Assembly: GCA_900552475.1 (NCBI GenBank)
Contig: USAC01000046.1
Span: 1-15,541 of the forward strand
Length of the DNA stretch: 15,541 nt
Reading direction: 5' to 3'
Source of the DNA: an uncultured Eubacteriales bacterium
GTDB lineage: Bacteria > Bacillota > Clostridia > Oscillospirales > Oscillospiraceae
In this document: one piece after another, positions 7,326 through 14,960 of the stretch
Position numbering within the stretch: the first letter of the stretch is position 1
Layout of the letters: every line of letters starts with the position of its first letter
Notes under the pieces: model-generated
The model's database searches: none
What the model was told of the DNA's origin: nothing
The model's input: the letters and a program-made list of their open reading frames with translations, nothing else
Position numbers and translations under genes: made by a program

Positions 7326-7382
7326 GCGTGCAGCCCGCCTCATCGCCTTCCGAAGCCCGGAGGGCGCAGGCCGAATGCACGC
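7326..7382 (-). promoter_or_regulatory. Structured 5' leader, candidate cis-regulatory RNA
   Basis: Reading the - strand, GCGTGCA (7382-7376) pairs with TGCACGC (7332-7326) as a closing stem. Inside it GCCT pairs with AGGC, and CGCCCTCC pairs with GGAAGGCG with one mismatch around a 7-base loop. The fold would begin about 7 bases after the predicted transcript start and end shortly before the Shine-Dalgarno of the DUF1538 gene. No known riboswitch class is recognised. GC-rich DNA can make such stems by chance, so confidence is modest. Confidence 0.35.
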
Positions 7383-7395
7383 GATACCTGTTTTC

Positions 7396-7404
7396 ATTAT
7401 AGCA
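7396..7404 (-). promoter_or_regulatory. Extended -10 promoter of the DUF1538/PII operon
   Basis: On the - strand TGC-TATAAT gives a consensus extended -10 (TATAAT at 7401-7396). No good -35 is present at 16-18 bases, which is acceptable with an extended -10. The predicted start is near 7389, leaving a leader of about 95 bases before the TTG start. Confidence 0.65.
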
Positions 7405-7452
7405 GAAATCCGCCCCCGCCGCCAGTAAACCACATTAATATTCTGTGAAGAT

Positions 7453-7496
7453 TTACAAAACAGGCGGCGGGTCGCCCGCCCGCCGCCTGTTAAAAA
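7453..7496 (-). terminator. Intrinsic terminator of the yhgE operon
   Basis: AACAGGCGGCGGG (7459-7471) pairs perfectly with CCCGCCGCCTGTT (7479-7491), loop 7 bases. On the - strand the stem ends in TTTTGTAAAT, a modest U-rich tail. It lies about 100 bases beyond the stop of the last yhgE gene and before the DUF1538 promoter, which is where a terminator is expected. Confidence 0.65.
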
Positions 7497-7497
7497 G

Positions 7498-7553
7498 GTC
7501 TCGCCGAGTTCGCGCCGCCGCAGCGGCGCGAATAAATTGCAATCCGTTTTTTT
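7498..7553 (-). repeat. Second copy of the AAAAAACGGAT...CGCGAACTC repeat
   Basis: Read on the - strand this begins AAAAAACGGAT and ends CGCGAACTCGGCGAGAC, the same frame as 4925-4983 on the + strand. Between these ends sits an 8-bp hairpin, CGCGCCGC/GCGGCGCG (7511-7530). The middle differs from the first copy but is a hairpin in both. Each copy lies downstream of, and in the same sense as, the gene before it (lysR and the last yhgE gene). Confidence 0.5.
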
Positions 7554-7590
7554 CATCAAAGTGTGCGGGCTGTGCCTGCACACTTTGATG
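7554..7590. repeat. 13-bp hairpin immediately after the last yhgE gene
   Basis: CATCAAAGTGTGC (7554-7566) pairs perfectly with GCACACTTTGATG (7578-7590), loop 11 bases. On the - strand the bases after it are A-rich, not U-rich, so it is not a canonical terminator. It may protect the 3' end of the transcript. Confidence 0.5.
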
Positions 7591-7594
7591 AAGG

Positions 7595-9703
7595 CTACAT
7601 GATGCCCGTCGCTTCCTTACTGCGCGCGATGGCCGCGTTCAGGCGGCGCGCCGGGTAGTACAGCAGCAGGCCAAGTACCATAAACAGCACGCACATGCCA
7701 AGCAGGATGCCCATGCACTTCCAGTAGGTGGTTCCGTACGCGCCGCCGATCGTCTCGCGGATCATATCCATGCCGTAGTGGAACGGCATGATGGGGTAGA
7801 GCGTCTGGAACAGCTGCGGCACCACGTCGATCGGGTAGGTGCCGCCGGAGCCCGCGACCTGCAGCACCATGATGATGACCGAGAGGGCCATGCCGATGTT
7901 GTCGAGCGCGTAGACGAGCGAATAGTTCATCACGCAGAAGTTCAGCGAGCACACACAGCAAGCGAGCAGGAAGCGGCCGGGGCTGACGCACTGCATCCCG
8001 ATGTAGTACAGGCACCCAAGGCCCGTGACGAGGGCCTGAATCTGCCCGATGAGGAAGAACAGGATGAAGCGGCCGAAGTAGCGCTGGGTCGCGTTCACGC
8101 CGAGCATGGCCGCGCGGGCCGGGCGCAGCTGCACCTTGACCATCGTGGCCGTGAGGAGCGAGCCGACAAACAGCGCCAGCATGATGTAGTACGGAGCCAT
8201 GGCCGAACCATAGGTCGAGATCTCATAGACCTTCTCGGTCTGGAGCTCGACGGGGGAGGAGAGGTAGTCCGCCATGCCGTCGGGATTGTTCTCGAGCACG
8301 TCGGAGAACTGGCGGAACGCCTCGCTCTCGGAAAAGCTCTTCACGTCGCCCGCGAGCCGCTCCAGACCGGTCGAGAGCGTATTCGTCAGGTTCACGGCGG
8401 CGGAGAGGGTATTCTGCGTCTGGCCGAGGGCGGCCTGATAGCCGCTGAGCGTATTCTGCAGGCCGGAGAGCTCCTGTCGTCCCGTGCCGAGGACGGAGCT
8501 GAGCTTGCTCAGATCTTCGCGCGCGTTCGCGGTCATCTTGTTGAGGGCACTGTTCACGCTGTCGTTCGCGCGGAGGACGGCCATGCGCAGGTTCTCGCGG
8601 ATCCTGCTGACCTCGCCGTCGAGCTCCTCGACGGCTTTCTCCCAGTCGGGGCGCTCCTCGATCTTCTGGCGCAGGTCGGCGATGCGGTCGATGGCGGACT
8701 GCAGGGCGCTGCGCACCTCGGGGAACTTGTCGAGGATGGGGTTTGCGGCCAGCTCCTCGAGCTTTTCCTGCTGGGCGGCGAGCTGCTTATCGACTTGGTC
8801 AAGCCCGCCCGTCAGAAACTCGTGCCACTTCGCCGCGTCGCTGAGCGCCTTGTCGATGGACTGCTGCACGCGGTCGAGCTGCTGGTCGACGCGGTCAAGC
8901 GCATCAATCACCTCCGTCAGCTCCGCGTTTTCGGGCAGGAGCTGCGAGGCCGAGCCGATGGTGCTCTGGCCGGACTGGAGGACGTTGCCGACGTCGTCGA
9001 TGACGATCCCGGCGCAGCCGATCAGGTTCCCCGCCTGATCGGACAGGGACTGCAGCGACTGGAGCGTGGCGCTGAGCTGCGCCATGCTGGCCGACGCGTC
9101 CTCAAGGTGGACGGTCAGACGCTGCGCCACGTCCTGCGCGTCGAGACCGAGGGCGTTGAAGACGGAGTTCGCCGTGGTGACGGCGTTTGCGACCGTCTCA
9201 ATGACGGTGCTGTTGATCTCCTCCTGCACGGCGGTCTTGGCCTTGCTGGTGATCTTGGGGGCGATGGCGTTTTTCTTCTCGTTTTCGTAGTACTGGATCT
9301 GCGGGTGGCGCAGATCACCCTCGAGAATGCTGACAAAGTCGCTCGTCAGATCGGTGGGCATGATGAGCGCGGCGTAATACTCGCCGGACTCAACGCCCGC
9401 GAGCGCTTCTTCACGCGTGTCGAGGAACTGCCAGCCCATCTGGTCGTTCGAGTGCAGGGCGTCGATCACCATGTCGCCGATGTTGAGCTTGACGCCGAGG
9501 ATATCGCGCCCCTCGTCCTCGCTCGCAACGGCGATATGGATGTTCGAGGTGGCGGACGTGCCGTAGGGGTCCCAGTTCGAGAAGATGTTGAACCACGCAT
9601 ACAGGCACGGCACAAGGCACAGGCCGATGATGACGACCACCGTCACGACGCTCGCCGTCAGGCGGCGCCAGTCCGAACGGAAGACGCTGAAAACCTTTCT
9701 CAC
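7595..9703 (-). CDS. YhgE/Pip family membrane protein (first paralogue)
   Basis: The 702-residue protein has the YhgE/Pip plan. A single N-terminal transmembrane helix (about residues 18-36) is followed by the signature NWDPYG (43-48). A large extracytoplasmic region follows, rich in Gln/Leu/Asp heptad-like coiled coil (about 170-470). The C-terminal ABC-2-like block of about six helices starts at TYGSAMAP (497-504) and contains GSGGTYPIDVVPQLF. Relatives include the Lactococcus phage-infection protein Pip and EsaA-type parts of type VII secretion, so a role in surface export or as a phage receptor is possible. The start is GTG at 9703, with GGAGGG six bases upstream. It overlaps the stop of the gene before it as GTGA, and it places NWDPYG at the same residues as in the paralogue. 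The C-terminal helices are unusually Cys-rich (ACCVCSLNFC). Exact function is unknown. Confidence 0.88.
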   Translation of the reverse strand: MRKVFSVFRSDWRRLTASVVTVVVIIGLCLVPCLYAWFNIFSNWDPYGTSATSNIHIAVASEDEGRDILGVKLNIGDMVIDALHSNDQMGWQFLDTREEALAGVESGEYYAALIMPTDLTSDFVSILEGDLRHPQIQYYENEKKNAIAPKITSKAKTAVQEEINSTVIETVANAVTTANSVFNALGLDAQDVAQRLTVHLEDASASMAQLSATLQSLQSLSDQAGNLIGCAGIVIDDVGNVLQSGQSTIGSASQLLPENAELTEVIDALDRVDQQLDRVQQSIDKALSDAAKWHEFLTGGLDQVDKQLAAQQEKLEELAANPILDKFPEVRSALQSAIDRIADLRQKIEERPDWEKAVEELDGEVSRIRENLRMAVLRANDSVNSALNKMTANAREDLSKLSSVLGTGRQELSGLQNTLSGYQAALGQTQNTLSAAVNLTNTLSTGLERLAGDVKSFSESEAFRQFSDVLENNPDGMADYLSSPVELQTEKVYEISTYGSAMAPYYIMLALFVGSLLTATMVKVQLRPARAAMLGVNATQRYFGRFILFFLIGQIQALVTGLGCLYYIGMQCVSPGRFLLACCVCSLNFCVMNYSLVYALDNIGMALSVIIMVLQVAGSGGTYPIDVVPQLFQTLYPIMPFHYGMDMIRETIGGAYGTTYWKCMGILLGMCVLFMVLGLLLYYPARRLNAAIARSKEATGIM

Positions 9704-10626
9704 TTCCGTCCCTCCTCTCCCTGCTGCCACAGGTCCTCGGACAGACCCTGCAGCGCCTGGCTCAGCAGAGACAGATCATGCGCCACGCGGGCCATGCGCT
9801 GCGGCTCCTGCATGAGCTGATTCAGATCAAGCGGGGCCGTGCACGGGGCGAGCGCCGTGGGCGCGGCGGGCTGCTGCGCGGGCTGCGGCTCCGAGGGGGC
9901 GGCGTCACCGCCGTACTCGGCGAGGATGTTCTCAAGCGAATAGTCCTCGTCCGCGGCAGCCGCCTGCGCGCGGGCGGCGCGACGGGTACGCGGGGGCTGG
10001 GCAGTGCGGCGCGCGCGGGGCGCCTGCGCCGCGAGACGCGACGGGACATAGGACGCCGCGCGGCTTCCACCGGCGCTTTCGTCGGCGGGGGCCGCTTGTG
10101 CCGCAGGTTCCGGGGCGGGCTGCTCCGGGGCGGGGGATTCCGGCTCCGGCTGCTCCGGTTCCGGATCCTCCAGCGGCTCGAGATCCACGAGCGAGCGGGG
10201 CAGGTCAAACACCGCTGGGATGGACTCCTCCGGCTCCGGCGGCGTTTCGACGCCCTCGAGTGCGTCCGCCTCGCGGCGCAGTCTCGCGGCCAGACGGGAT
10301 TTCGGGCTGCTCTCCGGAAGGGTGAGAATTTCGCTCAGTTCCCCCTCGCGCATGTTCGCGATGTGGCCGACCTTATGCTGCATCTGATAGTCCATATACT
10401 CCACGCCGATGAGATACGCCGCCACGCCGAACATGGAGACGATCCACAGCAGCAGGAAGATCACCTTCGAGCTCTGGGAGATAAACACCAGCGCCAGCAG
10501 GCCGACCGTTACGCCGACCAGCGCCCAGAGCCCCTTGCGGATGCGGCGGCGGTTGCCCTGCCGCAGATCCGAAACCTCGCCGAGCAGGCGCTGATACATC
10601 TGTTCAAATTCCTGATTATTCTGCAA
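9700..10626 (-). CDS. Two-TM protein with long disordered Pro/Ala/Glu-rich tail, function unknown
   Basis: I do not recognise this 308-residue protein. It has a basic N-terminal segment (GNRRRIRKG), two adjacent transmembrane helices (about residues 30-51 and 54-76), and a short helical part (MREGELSEILTLPE). A long low-complexity region follows (about 120-275), first Pro/Glu-rich (EPEQPEPESPAPEQ) then Arg/Ala-rich. The C-terminal amphipathic helix includes LNQLMQEPQRMARVAHDLSL. Inside the disordered part a Glu/Tyr-rich short motif, DYSLENILAEYGG (228-240), stands out and may be a docking site. The start is TTG at 10626, with GAGGAGG eight bases upstream; the later ATG lacks a ribosome site. 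It sits 15 bases after one yhgE gene and overlaps the next by four bases, so it probably works with the two YhgE proteins as an adaptor or regulator in the membrane. Confidence 0.8.
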   Translation of the reverse strand: MQNNQEFEQMYQRLLGEVSDLRQGNRRRIRKGLWALVGVTVGLLALVFISQSSKVIFLLLWIVSMFGVAAYLIGVEYMDYQMQHKVGHIANMREGELSEILTLPESSPKSRLAARLRREADALEGVETPPEPEESIPAVFDLPRSLVDLEPLEDPEPEQPEPESPAPEQPAPEPAAQAAPADESAGGSRAASYVPSRLAAQAPRARRTAQPPRTRRAARAQAAAADEDYSLENILAEYGGDAAPSEPQPAQQPAAPTALAPCTAPLDLNQLMQEPQRMARVAHDLSLLSQALQGLSEDLWQQGEEGRK

Positions 10627-10641
10627 AATAAGCGCCTCCTC

Positions 10642-12744
10642 TCAAAACAGCTCCGACTCCTCCAGCTTCTCCTCGACGAACTCGTTCAGGCCGATAAACG
10701 GCTTTCGCACAAACAGGCCGATGATGAGCGCGGCCACGGCGAAGAGCATCAGATACCCGATCTGCACGAGCCATGTATTGCCGTACATGCCGCAAAGGCA
10801 CTCGCGCACCGCGTCGATGGCATAGGGGAAGGGGAAGAAGTGATAGATTTTGCGGTAAACCTGCGGCAGCAGCTCGATCGGGAACGTACCCGACGAGCCC
10901 GCAATCTGCAGGACCATCACGACGACCACGACGGCCTTGCCGACGTCGCCGAAGGAGATGGCGAGCGAGTAGATCAGCAGGCTGAACACGAAACTCGTCA
11001 GCGCGCCCGTGAGGTAGAACATCCCGATGTTTTCGCATTGGACGCCGAGGATAAAGAGGTCGCCGGTGACGATCACCGCCGCCTGCAGCTCGTTGAAGAG
11101 CAGGAACGTGAGGTAGCGGCCGAAATACAGGTGCCACGGCTTCGGATCGAGCAGGCCGTCGGGTTTCGCGTGTACCTTCATGAGCGCCACGAGGATGACA
11201 CCGCCGACCCAGATGGCCAGCACCGAGTAAAACGGCGCCATGGCCGAGCCGTAGTTCGCGACGGGATAGACCGGCTCCACGGACGTCTGCACGAGCTCAG
11301 AGAAATACTGCCCGTAGACGGCGGGGTCGCCGCCGAGGATGTCCACGAGGGTGGACAGCTGCGTCTGCGTACCGGAGAGGTCGAGGTTTTCGATCAGCTC
11401 CGTCAGCTTGGCACTGGCATCACTGATGGCCGCCTGCCCGTCCGCGAGGACGGAGTCAAGGCTACCCTGCAGACCCTGTGCCTGAGAGAGGAGCGTGCGC
11501 ACGTCCGCGGCCGTGCCCTTCAGGCCGTCGAGCATGCCCTCGGCCTGCCCGGCGACGTCCTTGATGTCCTGCGCGAGGTCACTCTGCGAGGGGGTGAGCA
11601 GATCGCCCACGCGGTTTGTGAGCGCGTCGACCGCGTCGACGCAGCTCTTCACGGCGGCGAGCGCGTCATCCTTGCTCTCGACCAGACCGGGCAGGGAGTT
11701 AAGCTGCGCCTGCAGGCCGAAGAGTCGTTCGCTCAGCTCCTGCGCGGCCTTCTGGGCGGCCTGCGCGGCGGAGCCGGTCTGACCGTCAAAGCGGTGGCCC
11801 CAGTCGGAGACGGCCTGCCCGGCCTTGCCCAGCTCCTGCGCGGCGGCAGAGAGGGCGCGGTCGGCGGCGGCAAGCGCCGCCTCGTTGTTCCCACCGTTCA
11901 CGGCCGTCTCCAGCGCCTGATACGCCTGCTGCAGGGCGGAGTCCGCCTTCTGCAGCGCCGCGTAGATCTCGCGGCTGATCTGGCTGACGGTAGCTGTCAG
12001 ATCCCCGGTCGAGGGAGTGTGGCTGTTCATGGACGAGACGAGATCCGAAACCTCCTGCGAGAGGGCACTGTCCATGCCACCGCCCGCGCCGGCGTTGGCA
12101 TACGCCTGCAGCGTCTGGTTCAGCGAGAGCAGCAGCGTGTTCGCCTGCGTCAGCAGACCCTGCGCCGAGCCGACAGGATCGTCCGCCGTCAGTGCCTGCG
12201 ACAGGTCGCTTGCGTCGCGGAAGATGTTTCCGATAAGCACCTCGAGATAGTTCTCGGTGATGCTCTGCTTCAGGTTCGAGGCGGCAGTATCGGTGATTTT
12301 CGTCGCGACGGCGTTCTTCTTGTCGTTTTCGTAGTAGGTGATGGTGGGCTTGCCCGTCCACTGGGTGAGCATGTTATACATATTATATGTAAAGTCCTCA
12401 CCGATCACGACCGCGGCATAGTAGTCACCCGCGCGGACGCCCTCGACGGCCTCGTCCTGCGTGTCGACAACGACCCAGTTGATGCTCGTTGACTCACGCA
12501 GATCGTCGAGCACGTCGCGGCCCTTGTTGACCGTCTCGCCCTCGGGCGTTGTGTAGTCCTCGTCGAGCGAGGCCACGGCGATTGAGATTCCGCCGGTGTT
12601 GCCGTAGGGATCCCAGTTTGAGTAGATGTTGAGCCAGGCATACAGGCTCGGCAGAATCACGATGGCGATCGCCACCACCATGGCAAAAAAATGCCGGGAC
12701 AGCAACCGTATATCCGTTCGAATAATTCGCCAGATATTCCGCAT
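10642..12744 (-). CDS. YhgE/Pip family membrane protein (second paralogue, first gene of the operon)
   Basis: This 700-residue protein has the same plan as the paralogue at 7595-9703. An N-terminal helix (about 18-35) is followed by NWDPYG (43-48). An extracytoplasmic domain contains TYYENDKKNAVATKITDTAA, a cognate of the paralogue's YYENEKKNAIAPKITSKAK. A long Ala/Gln/Ser-rich coiled coil follows (about 170-470), then a C-terminal six-helix block from NYGSAMAP (497-504) with AGSSGTFPIELLPQVY. The C terminus is acidic (FVEEKLEESELF). The start ATG at 12744 has GGGGAGG five bases upstream. It is transcribed first, from a promoter with a palindromic operator. The coiled-coil sequence differs strongly from the paralogue while its length is conserved, which suggests that the two form a heteromeric complex. 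Family assignment is secure; the exported substrate, if any, is unknown. Confidence 0.88.
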   Translation of the reverse strand: MRNIWRIIRTDIRLLSRHFFAMVVAIAIVILPSLYAWLNIYSNWDPYGNTGGISIAVASLDEDYTTPEGETVNKGRDVLDDLRESTSINWVVVDTQDEAVEGVRAGDYYAAVVIGEDFTYNMYNMLTQWTGKPTITYYENDKKNAVATKITDTAASNLKQSITENYLEVLIGNIFRDASDLSQALTADDPVGSAQGLLTQANTLLLSLNQTLQAYANAGAGGGMDSALSQEVSDLVSSMNSHTPSTGDLTATVSQISREIYAALQKADSALQQAYQALETAVNGGNNEAALAAADRALSAAAQELGKAGQAVSDWGHRFDGQTGSAAQAAQKAAQELSERLFGLQAQLNSLPGLVESKDDALAAVKSCVDAVDALTNRVGDLLTPSQSDLAQDIKDVAGQAEGMLDGLKGTAADVRTLLSQAQGLQGSLDSVLADGQAAISDASAKLTELIENLDLSGTQTQLSTLVDILGGDPAVYGQYFSELVQTSVEPVYPVANYGSAMAPFYSVLAIWVGGVILVALMKVHAKPDGLLDPKPWHLYFGRYLTFLLFNELQAAVIVTGDLFILGVQCENIGMFYLTGALTSFVFSLLIYSLAISFGDVGKAVVVVVMVLQIAGSSGTFPIELLPQVYRKIYHFFPFPYAIDAVRECLCGMYGNTWLVQIGYLMLFAVAALIIGLFVRKPFIGLNEFVEEKLEESELF

Positions 12745-12813
12745 AATTCCTCCCCTTTACATAGTGCTGCGCAGCTTGCGCAATCTGATCTATACCGATA
12801 AAATAACACTTGT

Positions 12814-12841
12814 ATTATACTGATTTCCCGGGAAATGTCCA
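12814..12841 (-). promoter_or_regulatory. yhgE operon promoter with palindromic operator in the spacer
   Basis: On the - strand TGGACA (12841-12836) and TATAAT (12819-12814) are 16 bases apart. The 14-bp perfect palindrome ATTTCCCGGGAAAT (12823-12836) lies between them, touching the -35. A dimeric repressor bound there would block RNA polymerase. No candidate regulator gene lies next to it. Confidence 0.7.
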
Positions 12842-12926
12842 TCCCTTTTAGGGTTTGTTTCAGAAAATTTACAATTTTTCCTTGTAACGCGAAAAAGCGG
12901 AGGGAATGATTGCGGGGGCGTGTGGC

Positions 12927-13009
12927 CTTCGGCGACATACTTTTTGCCAGCAGCGGCAAAAAGTATGCAAAAAATGCCGCCAAAACCAAGGTTTTGGAAA
13001 TCGCCGAAG
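12927..13009 (+). repeat. Composite hairpin repeat, copy A
   Basis: The outer arms CTTCGGCGA (12927-12935) and TCGCCGAAG (13001-13009) enclose two hairpins. CATACTTTTTGCC (12936-12948) pairs perfectly with GGCAAAAAGTATG (12955-12967), and CCAAAACC pairs with GGTTTTGG (12980-12997). The order hairpin, A-rich link, CGCC, palindrome is the same as in copy B on the opposite strand. Confidence 0.55.
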
Positions 13010-13240
13010 CGCCGCCAGTGGCGGATGAAGCGAGGCGGTTTCGAGGAAGTGTCCCGATTGGCGGTCACGAAGTGGCCGGGAATCGGCTGACACGACGGTG
13101 TATATCCTAAGCGCGCCCCGCGATAGAAGTACCGGCTCCTACATTTTAGATTGTCAGCGGCAGCGGTGCAGGAAATCGGACAATACTACATTTCGAACAC
13201 GTCCTACCGAAAAAACCACTTGTCGACCGAAAAAGGAAGT

Positions 13241-13297
13241 CCAGAAACCTTGGTTTCTGGCGCGCTTTTGTTCACTTTTCCCGCGTGGGAAAAGTGA
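13241..13297 (-). repeat. Composite hairpin repeat, copy B (inverted relative to copy A)
   Basis: CCAGAAACC/GGTTTCTGG (13241-13260) is followed by CGCGCTTTTG and the 11-bp hairpin TCACTTTTCCC/GGGAAAAGTGA (13272-13282 and 13287-13297). Read on the - strand it matches copy A in layout: hairpin, A-rich link, CGCC, then CCA-AAACCAAGGTTT-TGG. Confidence 0.55.
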
Positions 13298-13589
13298 CCC
13301 GCCGGAGGCCGGACATGCCGATTCAACGACCCAATCCTTTCCGGCCAAAGGCAGCTTTCACGTCAAAAACAGCCCGATTTTATGAGACTTTTTTATCCCG
13401 AAGATAGTTTATCACAATAAAGCACCGACGCGCGCAAAAGTTGTACGGATTATACGGATAATGTGTGAAAAATTTGTCAAATGCGCCGAAATTTTCCTGT
13501 TAGGCAAAATTTAACTGTACGAACGGGATAAATTGCGCTAAAATTAACAATGTACGCAGGGAGCGTATAAATTTGAGAGCAGGGGGCGC

Positions 13590-14945
13590 ATGGTTGTGTC
13601 TTTTGAAAATTACGAGGAAATGTACCGTCAGAAGCTGCGGACGGCGGACGAGGCCGTGAAGGTCATCAAGTCCGGCGACTGGGTCGATTATGGGTTCTGC
13701 GCGATTCACCCGCGTGTGCTCGACGAGGCGCTCGCGCGGCGCGCGCCGGAGCTGGAGGACGTGAAGGTCCGCGGAGGCATCAGCCTGTGGAAGCCCGCAA
13801 TTTTCGACATCGAGAATCCCGCTGACCATATCATCTTCAACTCCCACCACATGAGCTCTGTTGAGCGCCACCAGATTGCCAGCGGCGCCGCGTTTCATGA
13901 GCCCATGCGCTATTCGGAGCTGCCGCGCTATTACTACGACCACATCACGCCGCCGGACGTCGCCATGTTCCAGGTGGCTCCGATGGATAAGCACGGATAC
14001 TTCAACTTCGGTCTGTCCGCCTCGCATGTGATGGCCGTGTGCGAGATGGCGAAGGTCGTGATCGTGGAGGTCAACAAAAACATGCCGCGCTGTCTCGGCG
14101 GGTTCGACAACGCCATCCACATCAGCGATGTCGACATGATCGTCGAGGGGCGCAATGACCCGATGGGCATCCAGCCCAGCGCCGCGGCCGACGACGTGGA
14201 CCGCGCGGTCGCAAAGCTGATTGTCGAGCAGATCCCGAACGGCGCGTGCCTGCAGCTCGGCATCGGCGGCATGCCGAATACCGTCGGCGCGATGCTCTGT
14301 GAGTCCGATCTGAAGGATCTGGGCGTCCACACGGAGATGTATGTCGACGCGTATGTCGACCTCGCCATGGCGGGGAAGGTGAGCTGCATGAAGAAGAATA
14401 TCGACCGCGGCCGTCAGGTCTACGCCTTCGCCGCGGGCACGCAGAAGCTCTATGACTACCTCGACGACAACCCCGCCTGCATGTCCGCGCCCATCAGCTA
14501 TACGAACGACGTGCGCACGATCGCGGCGATTGATAACTTTATTTCCATCAATAACGCCGTGGATGTCGACCTCTATGGACAGGTCAACGGCGAGACGGCC
14601 GGCACCAAGCAGATCAGCGGCGCGGGCGGCCAGCAGGACTTCGTCCTCGGCGCGTACCTGTCCAAGGGCGGCAAGAGCTTTATCTGCCTGTCCTCGACGT
14701 TCAAGGACAAGAAAGGCGGCGTGCATTCCCGCATCCGTCCGACGCTTGCGCCCGGTTCCGTTGTGACGGATACGCGCGTGAACACGATGAACGTCGTTAC
14801 GGAGTACGGCTGCGTGTGCCTGAAGGGCCTGAGCGTGTGGGAGCGCGCGGAGAAGCTGATCTCCATCGCGCACCCCGACTTCCGCGAGGAGCTGATCCGC
14901 GCCGCCGAGCAGCAGCAGATCTGGTATCCGCACAACAAGAGATAA
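13590..14945 (+). CDS. Butyryl-CoA:acetate / 4-hydroxybutyrate-type CoA-transferase
   Basis: The 451-residue protein belongs to the acetyl-CoA hydrolase/transferase family, in the butyryl-CoA:acetate or 4-hydroxybutyrate CoA-transferase branch. It would move CoA between butyryl-CoA (or a hydroxy/crotonyl analogue) and acetate in the cytoplasm, the last step of butyrate formation. Visible motifs are GIGGMPN (224-230), the probable catalytic Glu249 in GVHTEMYVDAYVDLAMAGKV, and SGAGGQQDF (343-351) with GGVHSRIRP further on. Length is normal. The ATG at 13590 is only three bases after AGGGGG, so the GTG at 13596 (protein starting SFENYEEMYRQ, nine bases after it) may be the true start. A terminator follows directly, so it is a single-gene transcript. 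Activity on acetate versus other acyl groups cannot be decided from sequence. It is not obviously linked to the glycyl radical enzyme 10 kb away. Confidence 0.88.
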   Translation: MVVSFENYEEMYRQKLRTADEAVKVIKSGDWVDYGFCAIHPRVLDEALARRAPELEDVKVRGGISLWKPAIFDIENPADHIIFNSHHMSSVERHQIASGAAFHEPMRYSELPRYYYDHITPPDVAMFQVAPMDKHGYFNFGLSASHVMAVCEMAKVVIVEVNKNMPRCLGGFDNAIHISDVDMIVEGRNDPMGIQPSAAADDVDRAVAKLIVEQIPNGACLQLGIGGMPNTVGAMLCESDLKDLGVHTEMYVDAYVDLAMAGKVSCMKKNIDRGRQVYAFAAGTQKLYDYLDDNPACMSAPISYTNDVRTIAAIDNFISINNAVDVDLYGQVNGETAGTKQISGAGGQQDFVLGAYLSKGGKSFICLSSTFKDKKGGVHSRIRPTLAPGSVVTDTRVNTMNVVTEYGCVCLKGLSVWERAEKLISIAHPDFREELIRAAEQQQIWYPHNKR

Positions 14946-14960
14946 CACCCGGATATACCG

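Larger units (their letters stand above)
12842..13589. other. Long gene-free intergenic region between divergent transcripts
   Basis: About 750 bases between the yhgE promoter and the CoA-transferase show no credible gene. Content includes two composite hairpin repeats (described separately), CCGATT/AATCGG and GTGT/ACAC pairings near 13050-13100, and GGCCGGA (13307-13313) facing TCCGGCC (13340-13346). Toward the CoA-transferase the sequence turns AT-rich. A possible -10 TAAAAT (13539-13544) lacks a good -35. TGTACG occurs three times (13442, 13516, 13551). Promoter placement for the + gene is therefore unresolved. Confidence 0.5.

Noticed and set aside
7294..7380. Extending the DUF1538 protein to the ATG at 7380
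   Set aside because: The extra 29 residues are polar and would be translated from the structured leader only about 10 bases after the predicted transcript start. The TTG at 7293 has a proper ribosome site.
7778..9820. A 680-codon + frame opposite the first YhgE paralogue
   Set aside because: A shadow of the GC-rich - strand gene, with skewed Arg/Glu/His composition and no start signal.
9778..12492. A 904-codon open frame on the + strand opposite the yhgE operon
   Set aside because: It is antisense to two genes with clear family motifs and operon signals. The product is Arg/Gln/Glu-rich low-complexity sequence typical of GC-rich antisense frames, with no ribosome site.
12927..13300. Possible CRISPR array
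   Set aside because: The repeats are palindromes in inverted orientation with unequal spacing; there is no series of direct repeats with regular spacers and no cas gene.
13098..13385. A 95-codon frame in the long intergenic region
   Set aside because: It crosses the hairpin repeat copy B, has no Shine-Dalgarno site, and its composition does not resemble the neighbouring genes.
13500..14948. A 482-codon open frame antisense to the CoA-transferase
   Set aside because: It mirrors the codon pattern of the real gene (His/Arg/Asp-rich), has no recognisable family features, and runs through the CoA-transferase leader.
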